DNA of 64,000 nucleotides from the NCBI GenBank assembly GCA_009837445.1, contig VXTM01000015.1:55276-119275 (forward strand). Reading direction: 5' to 3'. This document shows, in pieces, positions 42,412 to 52,480 of the stretch. The position numbers and the translations under genes were made by a program. Under the pieces are notes generated by a model. It was not told the origin of the DNA and did not search any database. It saw nothing but the letters and a program-made list of their open reading frames with translations. This DNA is from Acidimicrobiaceae bacterium. Lineage in GTDB: Bacteria; Actinomycetota; Acidimicrobiia; Acidimicrobiales; Aldehydirespiratoraceae. How positions within the stretch are numbered: the stretch's first letter is position 1; every line of letters starts with the position of its first letter.

Positions 42412-44660
42412 GAGGCCGATCCCTCGGGACGGTCGGAGGCCCGAGCGAGGGCAAGGACGCCGAGAGCGACCGTGGCCAGCACCAGGACCTCGCCCAGCGT
42501 GTCGAGAGCCCGTATGTCGGTGAGGATCACGTTGACGATGTTGCTGCCACCGCCTTCGTCGACCGAGGCGGTCGCCATCTCGGTCAGCGGCGGTGCCGCC
42601 ACCGGGCTGCGGGACGCCGCCGCGAGCCCGACCACCACCGCGGCGCCTCCGAGTCCGGCCACCGTCATCCGCACCGCTCGCCACCGCAGCCCGACCCTCG
42701 GGAAGCTGCGGGAGAGATGGCCGAAGGCGAGCACGAAACCGACCACGATGGCCGCCTCGACCAGGAGCTGGGTGAGGGCCAGATCGGCGGCGCCGTGGAC
42801 CACGAAGACGGCCGCCACCGCGATGCCGGCCGCTCCGAGCGCGAGCCCTGCCGCGAGACGGGTGCCGACGAAGGAGAGGGCCACCGCCGCGCCGATTATG
42901 GCGACGGCGAGCACCGCCTGCAGCGGCGTGTCCCACGCCACGACGTGGTCGAAGCTCACATAGCCCAAGAACGGCAGGGCGGCGAGGGCAGCCGTGCCCG
43001 CCATCGTCACCAGGTACACCGGCAGTGAGCCGTGCTGGAGCCGTGCGCTTGTCGCTCGCCCGAAGGTCATCGTGGCCTCGATGGAGGCGTCGGTCCAGCG
43101 GGCGCCGTACTCCACCGGGACGCGACCCAGTCGGCGGCTTAGGACCAGACCCAGGCTGGCGCCGAGCGCTAGGACGATCGCGGAGATCCCCAGGTCCAGC
43201 GTCAGGCCGGGCCAGCGGTGCAGGTCGCTGACTTCTGCGGCGCCGGCGAGCCGGGCGGCGGCGGGCCCCAGGACACCGTTGAGCGGACCGAGGGCCGCGT
43301 AGCCCACCAGCCCCGCTAGTCCGAGAACCGCAGCCGGAAGGCTCAGAGCATGCCGGCGGGCGGCGAGTGCCGTCTCGGGGCCGGGGCCGAACACGGTGAC
43401 CAGGAACCGCGCCGTGTAGGCGACGGTCAGCACCGAGCCGGCGATGACCCCGAAACCGACGATCCACGCTTCCGGCCCTTCCAGCGCCAGCGCGGCCTTG
43501 ATGGCCGCCTCCTTGGCGACGAATCCCAGCAGCGGCGGGGCGCCGGCCATCGAGAGCCCGGCCAGCACGGCGACGGTGCAGGCGATCGGCATGGAGCGGG
43601 CCAGGCCACCCAGTTCGTCGATGTTGCGGGTCCTGGCCCGCACGTCGATCTCTCCGACGACCAGGAACAGCGCGCCCTTGAACAGGGCGTGAGCCACCAG
43701 GAGGGTCACTGCCGCCAGCGCGGCTTTGGCCGTGCCGACGCTGAACAGCGTGATGAGCATGCCCAACTGCGACACGGTGCCCCACGCCAGCACGAGCTTG
43801 GCGTCCCGGTGGCGCAGAGCCCCGATCGCGCCCCAGAAGACAGAGGCGACCCCGAAGGCGAGACCGCAGGCCTTCCAGGTGGGCAGCCCTCCCAGAGCGG
43901 GACCCATCACCGCCACCAGGACCACACCCGCCTTCACCATGGTTGCCGAGTGGAGGTAGGCGCTGACCGGCGTGGGAGCGACCATCGCCGAGGGAAGCCA
44001 GGGGTGGAAGGGGACCTGGGCCGACTTCGTGGCCGCGCCGACCATCACGAGTACGGCGCCGAAGGTGGCGGTGGCCCCGTCGACCGGCATCATCTCGCTG
44101 ATCAGCGTCGTGCCGGCCGAACGGGTCACGAGCAGCAGACCGGCCAGCAGGACCAGCCCACCGCCGGCGGTGATCATCAGCGCTTGCCGGGCGGCCACCT
44201 GTGCTGGCTTGTCCGTGTTCTTGTGCCCGATTAGCAGGAACGACGTGACCGACGTCAACTCCCAGAAGACGAACAGCGACCAGACCGAGTCGGCCCAGAC
44301 CAGGCCCAGCATCGCCGTCGAGAAGGCCAGCAGCGTCGCCGCGAACCGGCCGATCCCGGCGGCGGAGGGTGCGAAGTACCCGTAGGCGTAGACGAACACG
44401 CCGAAACCGATGCCCGACACGATCAGGGTCATGATGTCCACGAAGGCGTCAACCCTGAAGGTCATGGCAAGATCGAGACCGGGCACCCAGGCCACGTCGG
44501 CCGATTCGGGCTGGTGGTCCCCGAGTCTCGTGGCGGCCCAGACCGCGGTCACCGCCGGAGGAACCGCACCCACCAGCAGGCCGTTTCGGCCCAGCCGGCG
44601 GCTGGTGGCGGCCAGCAGCACGCACACCGCGACGTGAAGTACGAGCAGGCCGAGTATCAC
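42408..44660 (-). CDS. mnhA: Na+/H+ antiporter subunit MnhA/MrpA
   Basis: A 750-residue NuoL-like subunit with about 20 helices. Key stretches are LFVFWELTSVTSFLLIGHKN, SAQVPFHPWLPSAMVAPTPVSAYLHSATM (family PFHxWLPxAMxAPTPVSAYLHSATMVKAG) and a C-terminal region with the extra MbhE/DUF4040-type helices. It is the largest subunit and carries ion channel and NuoJ-like parts. GTG start after GTGAGG. First of a six-gene operon (A-B-C-D-E-F-G order) in which every junction is a four-base overlap. Confidence 0.93.
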   Translation of the reverse strand: MILGLLVLHVAVCVLLAATSRRLGRNGLLVGAVPPAVTAVWAATRLGDHQPESADVAWVPGLDLAMTFRVDAFVDIMTLIVSGIGFGVFVYAYGYFAPSAAGIGRFAATLLAFSTAMLGLVWADSVWSLFVFWELTSVTSFLLIGHKNTDKPAQVAARQALMITAGGGLVLLAGLLLVTRSAGTTLISEMMPVDGATATFGAVLVMVGAATKSAQVPFHPWLPSAMVAPTPVSAYLHSATMVKAGVVLVAVMGPALGGLPTWKACGLAFGVASVFWGAIGALRHRDAKLVLAWGTVSQLGMLITLFSVGTAKAALAAVTLLVAHALFKGALFLVVGEIDVRARTRNIDELGGLARSMPIACTVAVLAGLSMAGAPPLLGFVAKEAAIKAALALEGPEAWIVGFGVIAGSVLTVAYTARFLVTVFGPGPETALAARRHALSLPAAVLGLAGLVGYAALGPLNGVLGPAAARLAGAAEVSDLHRWPGLTLDLGISAIVLALGASLGLVLSRRLGRVPVEYGARWTDASIEATMTFGRATSARLQHGSLPVYLVTMAGTAALAALPFLGYVSFDHVVAWDTPLQAVLAVAIIGAAVALSFVGTRLAAGLALGAAGIAVAAVFVVHGAADLALTQLLVEAAIVVGFVLAFGHLSRSFPRVGLRWRAVRMTVAGLGGAAVVVGLAAASRSPVAAPPLTEMATASVDEGGGSNIVNVILTDIRALDTLGEVLVLATVALGVLALARASDRPEGSAS

Positions 44661-44826
44661 CGGTCTGCCTCACTCCGCGCTTGCTCTACGGTGTAACTTC
44701 TCACGGCTGGCACCCACCAGTGGCCGAGCGATTGCACCACCGACCCCGCTTGCTCGAACGGCTCACAATAGCGAGGTCTTACTAAGGTGCGTATCGGCCC
44801 ACCCGACAGTACTGCACGGAAATCCG

Positions 44827-46239
44827 ATGTCGTCAGACCCCCCGAGACTCCCCGACGGCCCGGAGCCCTCGCCGCGTACATGGATCGGCAGCGACCGCTG
44901 GCTGGCCCGGGAGATCGGCCGGCCCATGCAGCGTTTCTTCCACCTGCAGGCCGGCGGCGGGATCGTGATGCTGGCCGCTGCGGTGCTGGCCCTGGTCTGG
45001 GCCAACTCGCCCTGGCGCGACTCGTACCACGACCTGCTGGAGAGTCACACCCGGGTCGAGCTGGGCGGCCTGCTGGTGCTCGACAAGCCCCTCGAGGAGT
45101 GGATCAACGATGCGTTGATGGTGCTGTTCTTCTTCGTGGTCGGCCTCGAGATCAAGCACGAGCTTGTGGCGGGACACTTGCGAAGGCCCGCGGCCGCCGC
45201 GCTGCCGGCGATCGCCGCCATCGGTGGGATGGCGGTCCCGGCCGTTCTGTACGCGGCCTTAAACACGGGCAGTGAAGGCTCGGCCGGCTGGGGGATTCCG
45301 ATGGCGACCGACATCGCCTTCGCGGTCGGCGTGGTCGCGCTGCTGGGACGCAGCGTCCCCAGTTCGCTCAAGGTCTTCCTGCTCACCCTGGCGATCGTGG
45401 ACGACATCGGGGCGATCGTCATCATCGCGATCTTCTACACCGACGACCTTTCGCTGGCCTGGCTAGGGGCCGCGGCCGGCATCGTGGCGCTGCTGGTGCT
45501 GATGAGGCTGGGACGCGTCTGGTACACGCCCGTCTACCTCGCGGTGGGGATCGTGTTCTGGTTCGCGCTGTTCAAGTCGGGCGTACACGCCACCATCGCC
45601 GGTGTGATCATGGGCCTGTTCGCGCCAGCACGCCCGCTGTTGAGCAGGACCAGGTTCATGGACGGGCCCATGGGAATGCTCCCGGAGGACGCGCCGCGGC
45701 TGACTTACGAGGCGCACGAGAAGGTGACGGTGACCGATCAACTGGGGGTGTTCTCCGAGCGCGTCCTCAGCGTGGAAGGCGCGCGGCGGCTGTCGTTCGA
45801 GGCGCGGGAGCGGGTGGCGGTGGCCGATCGACTGGCGGACTTGCTGCACCCCTGGACGAGCTTCCTGATCATCCCGGTGTTCGCGCTGGCCAACGCCGGC
45901 GTCGAAGTGTCCGGCGAGTCCCTGGACCAAGCCTTGGCCTCGCCCATCACGATCGGGATCGTGGTCGGCCTCGTCGTGGGCAAGATTGTGGGAGTGTCGT
46001 CGTTCACGTGGCTGGCCGTGCGGCTCGGGATCTGCCCCCTGCCCGAGGGGGCCACCTGGCGGGCGGTGGTGGGCGTCGGCGCGCTGGCCGGCATCGGCTT
46101 CACCGTGTCGCTCTTCATCACCAACCTGGCGTTCGCACCCGAGCACATGATCTCTCAGGCGACGATCGGCATCCTGGCCGCATCAGCCATCGCGGCCCTC
46201 CTGGGCGCCGCTATCCTCCGCAGTTCTCGACCCGGCTGA
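44827..46239 (+). CDS. nhaA: Na+/H+ antiporter NhaA
   Basis: A 470-residue secondary antiporter. It shows FHLQAGGGIVMLAAAVLALVWANSPW, MVLFFFVVGLEIKHEL, GIPMATDIAFAVGVVALLG and the ion-binding aspartates in TLAIVDDIGAIVIIAIFY. An insertion of about 65 mostly charged residues (SRTRFMDGPMGMLPEDAP onward) lies between the two halves, as in other actinobacterial NhaA proteins. It lies divergent from the Mrp operon with 166 bp between, so two kinds of sodium-proton antiporter share a control region. This suggests a saline or alkaline habitat. Confidence 0.95.
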   Translation: MSSDPPRLPDGPEPSPRTWIGSDRWLAREIGRPMQRFFHLQAGGGIVMLAAAVLALVWANSPWRDSYHDLLESHTRVELGGLLVLDKPLEEWINDALMVLFFFVVGLEIKHELVAGHLRRPAAAALPAIAAIGGMAVPAVLYAALNTGSEGSAGWGIPMATDIAFAVGVVALLGRSVPSSLKVFLLTLAIVDDIGAIVIIAIFYTDDLSLAWLGAAAGIVALLVLMRLGRVWYTPVYLAVGIVFWFALFKSGVHATIAGVIMGLFAPARPLLSRTRFMDGPMGMLPEDAPRLTYEAHEKVTVTDQLGVFSERVLSVEGARRLSFEARERVAVADRLADLLHPWTSFLIIPVFALANAGVEVSGESLDQALASPITIGIVVGLVVGKIVGVSSFTWLAVRLGICPLPEGATWRAVVGVGALAGIGFTVSLFITNLAFAPEHMISQATIGILAASAIAALLGAAILRSSRPG

Positions 46240-46403
46240 CTCGGCCGCGCCGGCGCATTAGCGTCGCGCCGGTTCGGCGGTGCGCCGTCGGGCCGGATCC
46301 CGCCAGTCGTCGGCCGGTTCCCCAACCCTTGCCAGCCCCTGCTTATCCTGTCCAAGTCCCTATCTGGTGACGGGCGCCCGCCCGTCGGATCGGTTCGAAC
46401 CCC

Positions 46404-49019
46404 ATGGCCAACGCTCTAGTCATCGTCGAGTCGCCCGCCAAGGCGAAGACGATCTCCGGCTATCTCGGCGCCGGGTACGTCGTGGAGTCCTCCATCGGCC
46501 ATATCCGCGACCTTCCCAGCCGGGCGGCCGAGGTGCCCAAGGCCTACAAGTCCGAGTCGTGGGCCCGTCTCGGGATCGACGTCGACAACGGCTTCAAGCC
46601 GCTGTACGTGGTCAACAGCGACAAGCGCCAGCAGGTCCGCAAGCTGAAGAGCCTGCTGGCCGATGCCGACGAGCTGTACCTGGCCACCGACGAGGACCGC
46701 GAGGGCGAGGCCATCGCCTGGCACCTGCTGGAGGTGCTCAACCCGCGCGTCCCGGTGAAGCGGATGGTGTTCCATGAGATCACCCGGCCGGCCATATCCG
46801 CCGCGGTCGACTCGCCCCGCGAGCTCGACCGTCGCCTGGTGGACGCCCAGGAGGCCCGCCGGATGCTCGACCGGCTCTACGGCTACGAGGTGTCGCCGGT
46901 CCTGTGGAAGAAGGTGATGCCCCAGCTGTCGGCCGGGCGTGTGCAGAGCGTGGCGGTGCGCATCGTGGTCGAGCGCGAGCGCGAGCGGATGAGCTTCGTC
47001 AGCGCCTCCTTCTGGGGGCTGACGGCCACGTTCGCCCCCCGGGACGAGCAGGGGCCGGAGTTCACGGCTGCGCTGGCCTCACTCGACGGCTCGCGCGTCG
47101 CGACCGCCCGGGACTTCGGTCCCGACGGCCGTGCCACCCGCAGCGATCTGACCGTGCTCGACGAGGCCGGAGCCGCGACCCTGGTCGCTGACCTCCATGA
47201 CTCGGATTTCGCGGTGAGGTCCCGGACCTCCAAGCCGTACCGGCGCCGGCCGGCACCACCCTTCATAACGTCGACGCTGCAGCAGGAGGCAGCCCGCAAG
47301 CTCGGCATGTCGTCGGCGGCGGCCATGAGAACGGCCCAGTCGCTGTACGAGAAGGGCTACATCACCTACATGCGGACCGACAGCACGTCGCTGTCCTCGG
47401 CCGCGGTGGCGGCGGCCCGCTCCGAAGTGGCTTCTCGCTATGGGCAGGATCTGCTCCCGGCCAAGCCGAGGACTTACGCCAGCAAGGTGAAGAACGCCCA
47501 GGAGGCCCACGAGGCCGTCCGGCCCGCCGGGGAGGCTTTTGCCGATCCCAGGACGGTGGCCCAGCAGGTGCCCCAGCCCGAGGCCCGGCTGTATGACCTG
47601 GTCTGGAAGCGGACGCTGGCCAGCCAGATGACCGACTGCACCGGCGAGACCGTGCAGCTGCGGGTCGGTGCCCGCACTTCAACGGGACGGGACGCCGAGT
47701 TCGCGGCCAGCGGAACGGTGATCACCCATATGGGCTTCCGTGAGGTGTACACCGAGGGCACCGACGCCGGCGAGGCCAGCGAGGCCGCCGACGAGCGGCG
47801 CCTGCCCCCGCTCGACGAGGGTGACGCGGTCAGCAGCCGCGGGATGGAGGCCTCCGGGCACGAGACCCAGCCGCCGGCCCGCTACACGGAGGCGTCGCTG
47901 GTGCGGCGTCTCGAGCAGCTCGGAGTGGGCCGGCCCTCGACCTACTCGTCGATCATGGGCACGATCACCGACCGGGGCTACGTGTGGAAGAAGGGCTCGG
48001 CGCTGGTGCCGTCGTTCACCGCGTTCTCGGTTGTGAACCTGCTGGAGCGTCACTTCCCCAAGCTGGTCGACTACGCCTTCACCGCCGAGATGGAGGACGA
48101 CCTGGACCGAATCGCGGCTGGTGCCGAGGAGCAGGTGCCATGGCTCCAGCGGTTCTATTTTGGCGGTTCCGACGACCCGGGCCTGAAGGAGAAGGTGTCG
48201 AGCCGTCTGGGCGACATCGACGCCCGCTGGGTGAACTCGATCCGGCTGGGCGTCGACGACGACGGTGTCGAGGTCGAGGTCCGGGTATGGCGCGACGGTG
48301 CCAGCGTGCACAGGGGCGAGGACTCGGCCTCGGTGCCCGACGGCACCGCCCCCGACGAGCTCACCGTTGATCGGGTGCTGGAGTTACTGGCCGCACCCAG
48401 CGACGAGCGGGCTCTGGGCACCGATCCCGCCACCGGACTGTCCGTCGTGGCCAAGTCGGGCCGCTACGGACCCTACGTGCAGCTCGGGCTGGCCGACGAG
48501 GTCCCCGACAAGCCCAAGTTCGCATCGCTGTTCAAGACGATGGAGCTGGAGACGGTCACACTCGACCAGGCCCTGACGCTGCTGTCGCTGCCCCGCACGG
48601 TTGGGGCCGATCCCGCCGACGGGGTGGAGATAACCGTGCAGAACGGCCGTTACGGGCCCTACGTGCGCAAGGGTTCCGAGAGCCGCAGCCTGGCCGGCGA
48701 GGACCAGCTGTTCACGGTCACCCTGGAGGAGTGCCTGGCCTTGCTGGCCCAGCCGAAGAGCCGGGGCCGGTCCGCGGCGCCGGCCGCACCCTTGAGGGAG
48801 TTGGGGGACGATCCGGTCACGGGACGGGCCGTCGTGGTCAAGGACGGCCGCTACGGCCACTACGTGACCGACGGAGAGGTCAACGCATCGCTCCGGTCCG
48901 GCGACACGGTGGAGGGGCTCACCCTCGAACGGGCCTGCGATCTGCTGGCCGAGAAGAGGGCGAAGGGCCCGGCCAGGAAGCGCCCCGCTCGCCGGAAGCC
49001 GGCCCGCAAGCGAGGCTGA
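46404..49019 (+). CDS. topA: DNA topoisomerase I
   Basis: An 871-residue type IA topoisomerase. The TOPRIM domain starts ANALVIVESPAKAKTISGYLG and has ATDEDREGEAIAWHL. The active tyrosine is in YITYMRTDSTSL, preceded by PFITSTLQQEAARKLGMS. No zinc-finger cysteines follow. Instead the C-terminus has about four Topo_C repeats (GRYGPYVQLG, GRYGPYVRKG, GRYGHYVTDG) and a Lys/Arg-rich tail, the actinobacterial pattern. It relaxes negative supercoils. It begins a forward block running to holB. Confidence 0.97.
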   Translation: MANALVIVESPAKAKTISGYLGAGYVVESSIGHIRDLPSRAAEVPKAYKSESWARLGIDVDNGFKPLYVVNSDKRQQVRKLKSLLADADELYLATDEDREGEAIAWHLLEVLNPRVPVKRMVFHEITRPAISAAVDSPRELDRRLVDAQEARRMLDRLYGYEVSPVLWKKVMPQLSAGRVQSVAVRIVVERERERMSFVSASFWGLTATFAPRDEQGPEFTAALASLDGSRVATARDFGPDGRATRSDLTVLDEAGAATLVADLHDSDFAVRSRTSKPYRRRPAPPFITSTLQQEAARKLGMSSAAAMRTAQSLYEKGYITYMRTDSTSLSSAAVAAARSEVASRYGQDLLPAKPRTYASKVKNAQEAHEAVRPAGEAFADPRTVAQQVPQPEARLYDLVWKRTLASQMTDCTGETVQLRVGARTSTGRDAEFAASGTVITHMGFREVYTEGTDAGEASEAADERRLPPLDEGDAVSSRGMEASGHETQPPARYTEASLVRRLEQLGVGRPSTYSSIMGTITDRGYVWKKGSALVPSFTAFSVVNLLERHFPKLVDYAFTAEMEDDLDRIAAGAEEQVPWLQRFYFGGSDDPGLKEKVSSRLGDIDARWVNSIRLGVDDDGVEVEVRVWRDGASVHRGEDSASVPDGTAPDELTVDRVLELLAAPSDERALGTDPATGLSVVAKSGRYGPYVQLGLADEVPDKPKFASLFKTMELETVTLDQALTLLSLPRTVGADPADGVEITVQNGRYGPYVRKGSESRSLAGEDQLFTVTLEECLALLAQPKSRGRSAAPAAPLRELGDDPVTGRAVVVKDGRYGHYVTDGEVNASLRSGDTVEGLTLERACDLLAEKRAKGPARKRPARRKPARKRG

Positions 49020-49071
49020 CCGGCACCGCCCTCCGGGGCGGTGTGCGGGCGCGACGCCTAGCCTCGGTGCC

Positions 49072-50556
49072 GTGGACGAAGAAGCCCTCCGCTCCTCGGC
49101 CGGCCTCCGGCTCGACGACGCGTTCGAGGCGGCCCGCCCCTCCGGGCGCCTGGAGCGGATCTTCGGCACGTGGGACTTCTTCAGGCTCTGGATCGCCCAG
49201 GTGGTGTCGGCCACCGGCGATTGGCTCGGCCTGTTCGCCACCATCGCTCTGGCCGACCAGATCGCTCCGGAGGGTTCCAAGAGCACGGCCATAGCTCTGG
49301 TCCTGGCCACCCGGGTGGCTCCGGGGTTCTTCCTGGCCACCGCGGTTGGGGTGATCGTCGATCGGCTCGACCGCAAGCGGGTGATGGTCACCTGCGATCT
49401 GGGCCGGGCGGCCGTGCTGGTCTCGTTGCCCTTCGTCGACACCTTGGTCGGGCTGATCATCGCCAGCACCCTGCTTGAGTTGCTCACGATGATGTGGCAG
49501 CCCGCCAAGGAGGCCACGGTCCCGAATCTGGTGCCCCGGGACAAGCTCACGTCGGCCAACTCGCTGAACGTGGCCGCCGCCTACGGCATGTTCCCGGTGG
49601 CCGCGGGGGTGGCAGCCCTGCTGGCCAAGGCAGCCGAGGCGGTGTCGGATGAGGGTTGGGTGACGACGTTCCGGCTCAACGAGGAGGGCCTCGCCTTCTA
49701 CGTGGACGCCCTGTCGTTCCTTGTCACCGCCCTGATCATCTGGCGGATCGCCATTCCCGCCCGTACCCGCGACGAGCGCCGGGCCACCAAGAGGGGGAGC
49801 CTCGACCTCGGCGGGGCCATCCGGGAGCTTCGTGAGGGCTGGCGACTGGTGGGCAAGAACCCCATCGTGAGGTCGGTGAACGTGGGGTTGGCCACCGCGG
49901 TCATGGGTGCCGGGATGGTGTTCCTCCTCGGTGCCCGATTCGTGGACGAGGTGATCGTGGGACGGGAGGCCGATTTCCACGCCGTGCTGTTCTCGCTCGG
50001 AGTGGGCATGGCAATCGGTGTGGGATCTGCGTCCGCGCTCCAGAACCGCATCAACCGGACCCGGGGGTTCACGTCCGCGCTGATCGGCGCGGGAGTCGTG
50101 CTGCTGGCGGCCGCGTCGGTGGACCGGCTGTCGCTGATGATCCCGCTGGTGGTCATGCTCGGCATGCTGGCCGGGCCTTCCTACGTGCTCGGGTTCACGC
50201 TGTTGCACGAGAACGTGTCCAACGAGATCCGGGGCCGGGTGTTCTCAGCTCTGCTGGTGCTGGTGCGGTTGTGCGTACTGATCGCGCTGGCTGTGGGCGG
50301 GGTGCTGGCCGACCTGCTCGACAACCTGTCTGAACGGTGGTGGGACGGGTTCATCACCGTGCTGGGCGCCCGGGTCGAGCTCCCCGGTGTGCGGCTGACG
50401 ATGTGGCTGGCCGGCGTGATCATCGTGGTCGCCGGCGGTCTGGCCAGCTGGAGCCTCCGAGCCGGCGCCGTTCCGGCTGCCGGGCCGGCGGACGGATCGG
50501 ACGCCCCTGAGGTGGAGGAGCCGGCGGCGGAGACCTCGGCGGGGCCGGAGCAGTGA
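49072..50556 (+). CDS. MFS permease
   Basis: A 494-residue protein with about 12 hydrophobic helices in two halves: FRLWIAQVVSATGDWLGLFATIALA at the first helix, VLATRVAPGFFLATAVGVIVDRLDRKRVMV with the MFS loop motif, and LRLNEEGLAFYVDALSFLVTALI. It resembles the MFS_3/EntS-type exporters. Between topA and tmk, members of this group are common in actinobacteria; the substrate is unknown. The GTG start is 52 bp after topA, and the stop overlaps tmk (GTGA). The C-terminal tail is acidic. Confidence 0.9.
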   Translation: MDEEALRSSAGLRLDDAFEAARPSGRLERIFGTWDFFRLWIAQVVSATGDWLGLFATIALADQIAPEGSKSTAIALVLATRVAPGFFLATAVGVIVDRLDRKRVMVTCDLGRAAVLVSLPFVDTLVGLIIASTLLELLTMMWQPAKEATVPNLVPRDKLTSANSLNVAAAYGMFPVAAGVAALLAKAAEAVSDEGWVTTFRLNEEGLAFYVDALSFLVTALIIWRIAIPARTRDERRATKRGSLDLGGAIRELREGWRLVGKNPIVRSVNVGLATAVMGAGMVFLLGARFVDEVIVGREADFHAVLFSLGVGMAIGVGSASALQNRINRTRGFTSALIGAGVVLLAAASVDRLSLMIPLVVMLGMLAGPSYVLGFTLLHENVSNEIRGRVFSALLVLVRLCVLIALAVGGVLADLLDNLSERWWDGFITVLGARVELPGVRLTMWLAGVIIVVAGGLASWSLRAGAVPAAGPADGSDAPEVEEPAAETSAGPEQ

Positions 50557-51158
50557 GCGGCCGCCTTATCGCCGTCGAAGGTGTGGACGCGTCGGGGAAG
50601 TCCACCCAGGCCCGGATGCTCGCCCATTCCCTGGGAGCCGAGTTCACGTTCCAGTTCGGCGCGACCGGTGTGGGAGAGGTCATCCGGCGAGTTCTGCTCG
50701 ACCCGGCCAACGACTCGGTGGACGACCGGACCGAGGCGCTGTTGATCATCGCCGACAAGGCTCAGCACGTCGCCGAGATCGTCGGCCCGGCGCTGGCGTC
50801 CGGCCGCGACGTGGTGACCGACCGCTTCACCGCTTCGACACTCGCGTACCAGGGCTACGGGCGGGGGCTCGACCTAGGCGAGTTGACGGCGATGATGCGC
50901 TTTGCCACCGGGGGGCTCGAGCCGGACCTGAACGTGCTGATGGACCTCCCGCCCGAGCAGGCCTGGCAACGGTTGGGGTCATCCGTGGATCGCTTCGAGG
51001 GGCAGGGCCGGGAGTTCCTGGACCGGGTTCGAAACGGCTACCTCGCCCTGGCCGCAGCCGACCCGGAGCGCTGGGCGGTGGTGGACGCAGCCGGCACCAC
51101 CGACGACGTCGCCGCCCGGATCCTGACCATGGTGCGCGAGCGTCTCGTGATCAGCTGA
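50553..51158 (+). CDS. tmk: Thymidylate kinase
   Basis: A 201-residue kinase converting dTMP to dTDP. The P-loop is VEGVDASGKST, the DRF motif is VVTDRFTASTLAYQGYGRGL, and a lid region follows LDLPPEQAWQR (here MDLPPEQ). The length fits the family. The GTG start overlaps the MFS gene, and the holB start overlaps its stop by one base, the usual tmk-holB pair. Confidence 0.95.
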   Translation: MSGRLIAVEGVDASGKSTQARMLAHSLGAEFTFQFGATGVGEVIRRVLLDPANDSVDDRTEALLIIADKAQHVAEIVGPALASGRDVVTDRFTASTLAYQGYGRGLDLGELTAMMRFATGGLEPDLNVLMDLPPEQAWQRLGSSVDRFEGQGREFLDRVRNGYLALAAADPERWAVVDAAGTTDDVAARILTMVRERLVIS

Positions 51159-52270
51159 TGAGCCTCCTGCAGGTTGCCGGGGAGTCCACGCCGGTCACCG
51201 GGTGGTCGGCCGTGTTGGGCCAGTCGCGGGCGGTGGCCTCGCTGGAGTCGGCGGTGGCGTCGCCGGTGCACGCCTACTTGCTGGTGGGGCCCCGGGGCTC
51301 GGGCAAGAGGACGGCCGCGGCCGCTTTCGCGGGCGAGTTGATCGTGACCGCCGACGAGCGGACGGGCGCCGAGCCGGAACGAGCGGAGCGGCATCGCCGG
51401 CTGGCCGCCCGCGAGGAGCATCCGGACATCTTCGTGCTCAGCCCGGCGGGCAACAGCCTGCGGCGGGAGGAGGAGGTGTCGCAGCTGATCGTCGAGGCGA
51501 GCCGCACACCGGTTGAGGGCACCCGCAAGGTGCTGGTCGTCGACCGGTTCCATACCGCCACTCCGGCCGCGGCCGCGGCCCTGCTCAAGCCGGTGGAGGA
51601 GCCGGCCACGCCGGTGGTGTGGGTGCTGCTGGCCGAGCAGGTGCTTCCCGAACACGTGACCATCGCCTCGCGCTGCACCCGGGTGGACTTCGGTCCCGTC
51701 CCCGATGACGACGTCGCGGCGGCGCTGGTGTCCGAGGGCCTGGCCGGGGCTGATCAGGCGCCTCTGGTGGCGGCCGCGGCCGCGGGCAACCTTCATCGGG
51801 CCCGGGTCCTGGCGGCCGACGAGCGGGTGGCGGCCCGGCAACAGGCTTGGTGGTCGGCCCCGGAGCGCTTGGACGGCACCGGGGCCGCGGTGGCGGAGGT
51901 GGTGGCCGAGTTGCGAGCGCTGATCGACGACGCCGGCGAGGCCCTGACCGCACGCCACCGGGCCGAGATGGTCGCCCTCGATGAGCGTGAGGCCCGGTTC
52001 GGCACCCGGGGCTCGGGCCGCCGCGACATCGAGGCCCAGCACAAGCGCGAGCACCGCCAGTTCCGCACCGACGAGATCCGATTCGGCCTGGCCACGCTCA
52101 CGGCCCGCTACCGCGAGCAGGTGGCGTCGGAGCCCCACGACCCGGCTGCGGACCGGAGAGCCATGAGGGCCATCGACCGGCTCCGAGTCACCGCCGAGAG
52201 CCTGATCCGCTCCCCGAATGAGGCCCTGACCCTCCAAGCCCTCTTCCTGGACCTGCCGCCCACCCGGTAG
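51158..52270 (+). CDS. holB: DNA polymerase III subunit delta' (HolB)
   Basis: A 370-residue clamp-loader subunit. It starts with GWSAVLGQSRAVASLESAV and the P-loop LVGPRGSGKRTAAAAFAG. Later come KVLVVDRFHTATPAAAAALLKPVEEP (sensor region, normally ALLKxLEEPP) and ITIASRCTRVDF (here VTIASRCTRV). As part of the DnaX complex it helps load the sliding clamp. The C-terminal region is more divergent. It ends 41 bp before the tRNA gene. Confidence 0.92.
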   Translation: MSLLQVAGESTPVTGWSAVLGQSRAVASLESAVASPVHAYLLVGPRGSGKRTAAAAFAGELIVTADERTGAEPERAERHRRLAAREEHPDIFVLSPAGNSLRREEEVSQLIVEASRTPVEGTRKVLVVDRFHTATPAAAAALLKPVEEPATPVVWVLLAEQVLPEHVTIASRCTRVDFGPVPDDDVAAALVSEGLAGADQAPLVAAAAAGNLHRARVLAADERVAARQQAWWSAPERLDGTGAAVAEVVAELRALIDDAGEALTARHRAEMVALDEREARFGTRGSGRRDIEAQHKREHRQFRTDEIRFGLATLTARYREQVASEPHDPAADRRAMRAIDRLRVTAESLIRSPNEALTLQALFLDLPPTR

Positions 52271-52311
52271 CCTGAGCGGGCGCTTCGCGGGCCTGCCTGC
52301 CGGGCGCACAG

Positions 52312-52384
52312 GCCCGAATAGCTCAGTCGGTAGAGCGACGCTCTCGTAAAGCGTAGGTCAGGGGTTCAAGTCCCCTTTCGGGCT
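52312..52384 (+). tRNA. tRNA-Thr (anticodon CGT)
   Basis: A full cloverleaf can be drawn. The acceptor stem pairs GCCCGAA with TTCGGGC; the D arm is GCTC/GAGC; the anticodon stem ACGCT/AGCGT closes loop CTCGTAA with anticodon CGT, reading ACG. The T arm AGGGG/CCCCT closes TTCAAGT. The discriminator base is T. CCA is not encoded. The gene is 73 nt. Everything downstream looks accessory, so this tRNA is a likely integration site. Confidence 0.96.
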
Positions 52385-52480
52385 CAACTCTAGGAAGCGA
52401 AAATAGGTGTTGAAGTGTGGATACGTGTGAACGATTTCTCTTGGTTACCATTTTAGATATGTCGGCTGAGCGTTCGGCCA

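Noticed and set aside
42412..43785. Upstream extension of the MnhB frame
   Set aside because: Low-complexity Arg/Gly-rich sequence inside mnhA in a different frame; MnhB homology starts at its ATG overlapping the mnhA stop.
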